Assembly: GCF_000189635.1 (NCBI RefSeq)
Contig: NW_002476567.1
Location: 496,001-560,000 of the forward strand
Source of the DNA: Tetrahymena thermophila SB210
Taxonomy: Eukaryota; Ciliophora; Oligohymenophorea; Hymenostomatida; Tetrahymenidae
Length of the DNA stretch: 64,000 nucleotides
Direction: 5' to 3'
Shown: piece by piece, positions 62,311-64,000 of the stretch
Position numbering within the stretch: position 1 is the first letter of the stretch
Layout of the letters: the number at the start of each line of letters is the position of its first letter
Notes under the pieces: model-generated
What the model was told of the DNA's origin: nothing
Seen by the model: only the letters and a program-made list of their open reading frames with translations
Databases searched by the model: none
Made by a program: the position numbers and the translations under genes

Positions 62311-64000
62311 TCATTTATATTTGCATAAATAAGACATTATATACTAATTTTCTAATATAAAATTTAGATCTATTAGGTCTAAGACTAATTTAGTTTTTTA
62401 AATACTGTTAAACATATTTGAGTAAAATTTCAGATAAATGAACTGAGAAAGTATCACAAACAAAGCTAACTAAATAGATATCATTATGATATTTAATTTT
62501 ATAAAATATGTGTAGTTATCATAAGATTTTTTCATAGTAAACTCAGTCAATGCATTTATGATGTAATCATAATACTTCTAGAAGTAGAATTAATCTGATA
62601 TTGACAATTCACTAAAAACTTTGGACATATTTAATAAAAAAAAATCAGGATCATTTAAGTCGCCTTAATATAATTAATATTAGCTTTCAAACAACTATAA
62701 AAACCATTTTGTTGATGAAATCAAGCCTGAGGAAAAAATATTCTACTTTACTTAATTACATTCTGTAACATTAAATCCTTTTACTGTTAAATATTATTAG
62801 TTTTCATTAATCATTGAGCAAGAATTTTTTTAAAGAATTATCTCAATAAAATTATCATCAAAAAAAGAATTAAAATGCTCATTATTTTATAGATTATCCA
62901 TAATACTATATAAGGAGTTTAATTTTTATTTTAATTGTTCATATTAATCTTTCTATTATTTTTAATAAGTTTAATAAAGATTATTTGCTCCATTATAGAC
63001 TATTACCATTAATACCCTTTAATTTGCTATTGTTATAACATACTCAGCTATACTGTTTATTTATTCTAATTATTTTAAATAAATATTTTAAGATTAATAT
63101 TTGTAAAAATGTTTTAAAAATAAATTTTATTTTAATAAAACAATTACATTAGAATTCAATATTCTTCTCAATTGCTTCAAAAAAATAGCTTTAATAAATA
63201 CCTACTGTAACTGAATAGATTATATTACACAGTAAATAAATAAATGCAAAAAAGCAAATTTTAAAGCTACACAAATTCAACTTTGATGTAGAACTCAAAC
63301 TTTTATTTTTTTGGATAGTTTGAATACAAGTTGAAGAAGCAAATGAAGATTTTATTCTATCTTTTTAACTGTCTAGATTTAATTAAACTTCATTAAATTG
63401 GCTTGATGGGTCTTGTGGCTACCTAGAAAGCTATTTCTTTATAATATCCTAAGAATCACTTACAAATTTTAGCATTTTTTAAAGTTTTTCAGGACTAAAA
63501 GTAGCCAAAAGAGCTAAAATTCTTTATCTCAGTTTTTGAATGTAAATAAAGATTGGTATGAAGCTCAAAGAAAAGGCAACTGAAATTAAGATATTCAATG
63601 ATAAATATATATTAGCCTGTTATTTGATATCTTAATATTTCGTTTTAATTGAAATCATAGCATTTAAATCAATTTTATCAAATTAATCTATTACTTATTT
63701 GTAATTAAAGATAATTTATATCTCATTTTAAAGTGTATCATCTAATTGATAAGCTACTTTGTACTATAAAGCTAATAAAATTTTTAAAATATACTAAAAA
63801 CTCTAATAGCTAACTAATTGTTTTCCTAATGGTTATGTAAAAGTAAAATTTAAATACTAATTCTCAACTTCTGAAAATAACGAATTTGTATAAGTAGAGT
63901 TTGCTTAGTAAGTTTAAATAATTAGATTTTTGTAATTGTTATAAATTTAAATTTAACTTGTTTAAATATCACCAATTAAATCTCTACCTGACTTGCTTTC
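62311..64000 (-). CDS. TmcB-type membrane protein, copy 3 (C-terminal part, partial)
   Basis: Cut by the right edge. Visible exons on the minus strand are 64000..63148 and 63047..62311, giving the last 529 residues. They match the C-terminal module of copies 1 and 2: an extracellular loop, a membrane helix (YLSLNILISVAFSLSFIPIF), a cytosolic stretch rich in Gln and Ser, another helix (FKICFFAFIYLLCNIIY), a second loop of about 200 residues with two spaced Cys (KNSCSMI and NVTECNQ) that line up with DACNMT and NLTDCN in copy 2, and a last helix (IIMISIQLALFVILSQFIY) followed by TKLVLDLIDLNFILENQ. The joint falls at phase 1. The upstream PAS and N-terminal helices, if present, lie outside the window. 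Confidence 0.75.

Overview
The window looks like macronuclear DNA of a ciliate of the Tetrahymena type. It is extremely AT-rich. Almost every recognisable gene has in-frame TAA and TAG codons where its protein family has ordinary residues (read here as glutamine), and every gene ends at TGA. Genes are broken by AT-rich GT..AG introns of about 50-330 bp, longer than the tiny introns of Paramecium. I read every gene by hand under the code UAA/UAG = Gln. Exon joints were chosen so that phase and family similarity both continue across the junction. Each complete model sums to a whole number of codons. No telomeric CCCCAA repeats, CRISPR arrays or transposase genes were seen.

Layout: (1) 1-3144: the 3' end of an unrecognised + strand gene, a long non-coding stretch and two near-identical tRNA-Val(CAC) genes. 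(2) 3773-11774, all +: the lariat debranching enzyme DBR1, a tandem pair of FSP1/AIFM2-like flavin oxidoreductases with the same exon plan, and a small DUF218 (YdcF/SanA-like) protein. (3) 13702-19221: an IST1-like ESCRT-III protein (-) and a kinase fused to Kelch repeats (+). (4) 19668-26557, all -: two tandem legumain-type cysteine proteases and a Rab GTPase. (5) 27448-34664 (-): a 2121-residue multi-pass membrane protein of the TmcB/PAS type. (6) 35779-42556: a CDK11 (PITSLRE) kinase (-), an unknown coiled-coil protein (+) and a cyclin (-). (7) 46213-49404 (+): an apparent one-polypeptide transmembrane electron chain (DOMON-like, cytochrome b561, cytochrome b5, FAD/NAD reductase). (8) a tRNA-Thr(AGT) (-). 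(9) 50659-52550 (+): a B-box-like zinc/coiled-coil protein. (10) 53605-64000: a second TmcB/PAS giant (-), an LRR-like protein with an N-myristoylation start (+), and the C-terminal half of a third TmcB-type gene (-) running off the window.

The genes do not form an operon. They are separate eukaryotic genes shaped by local tandem duplication: the FSP1 pair, the legumain pair, the Val-tRNA pair and the TmcB family. The most interesting points are the single-chain b561-b5-reductase fusion, the three-member PAS/multi-TM receptor-like family with a His-Cys-Cys-Cys motif, a conserved 3' fragment of that family left downstream of the second copy, the loss of a myristoylation start in one FSP1 paralog, and a two-codon first exon in the debranching enzyme gene.
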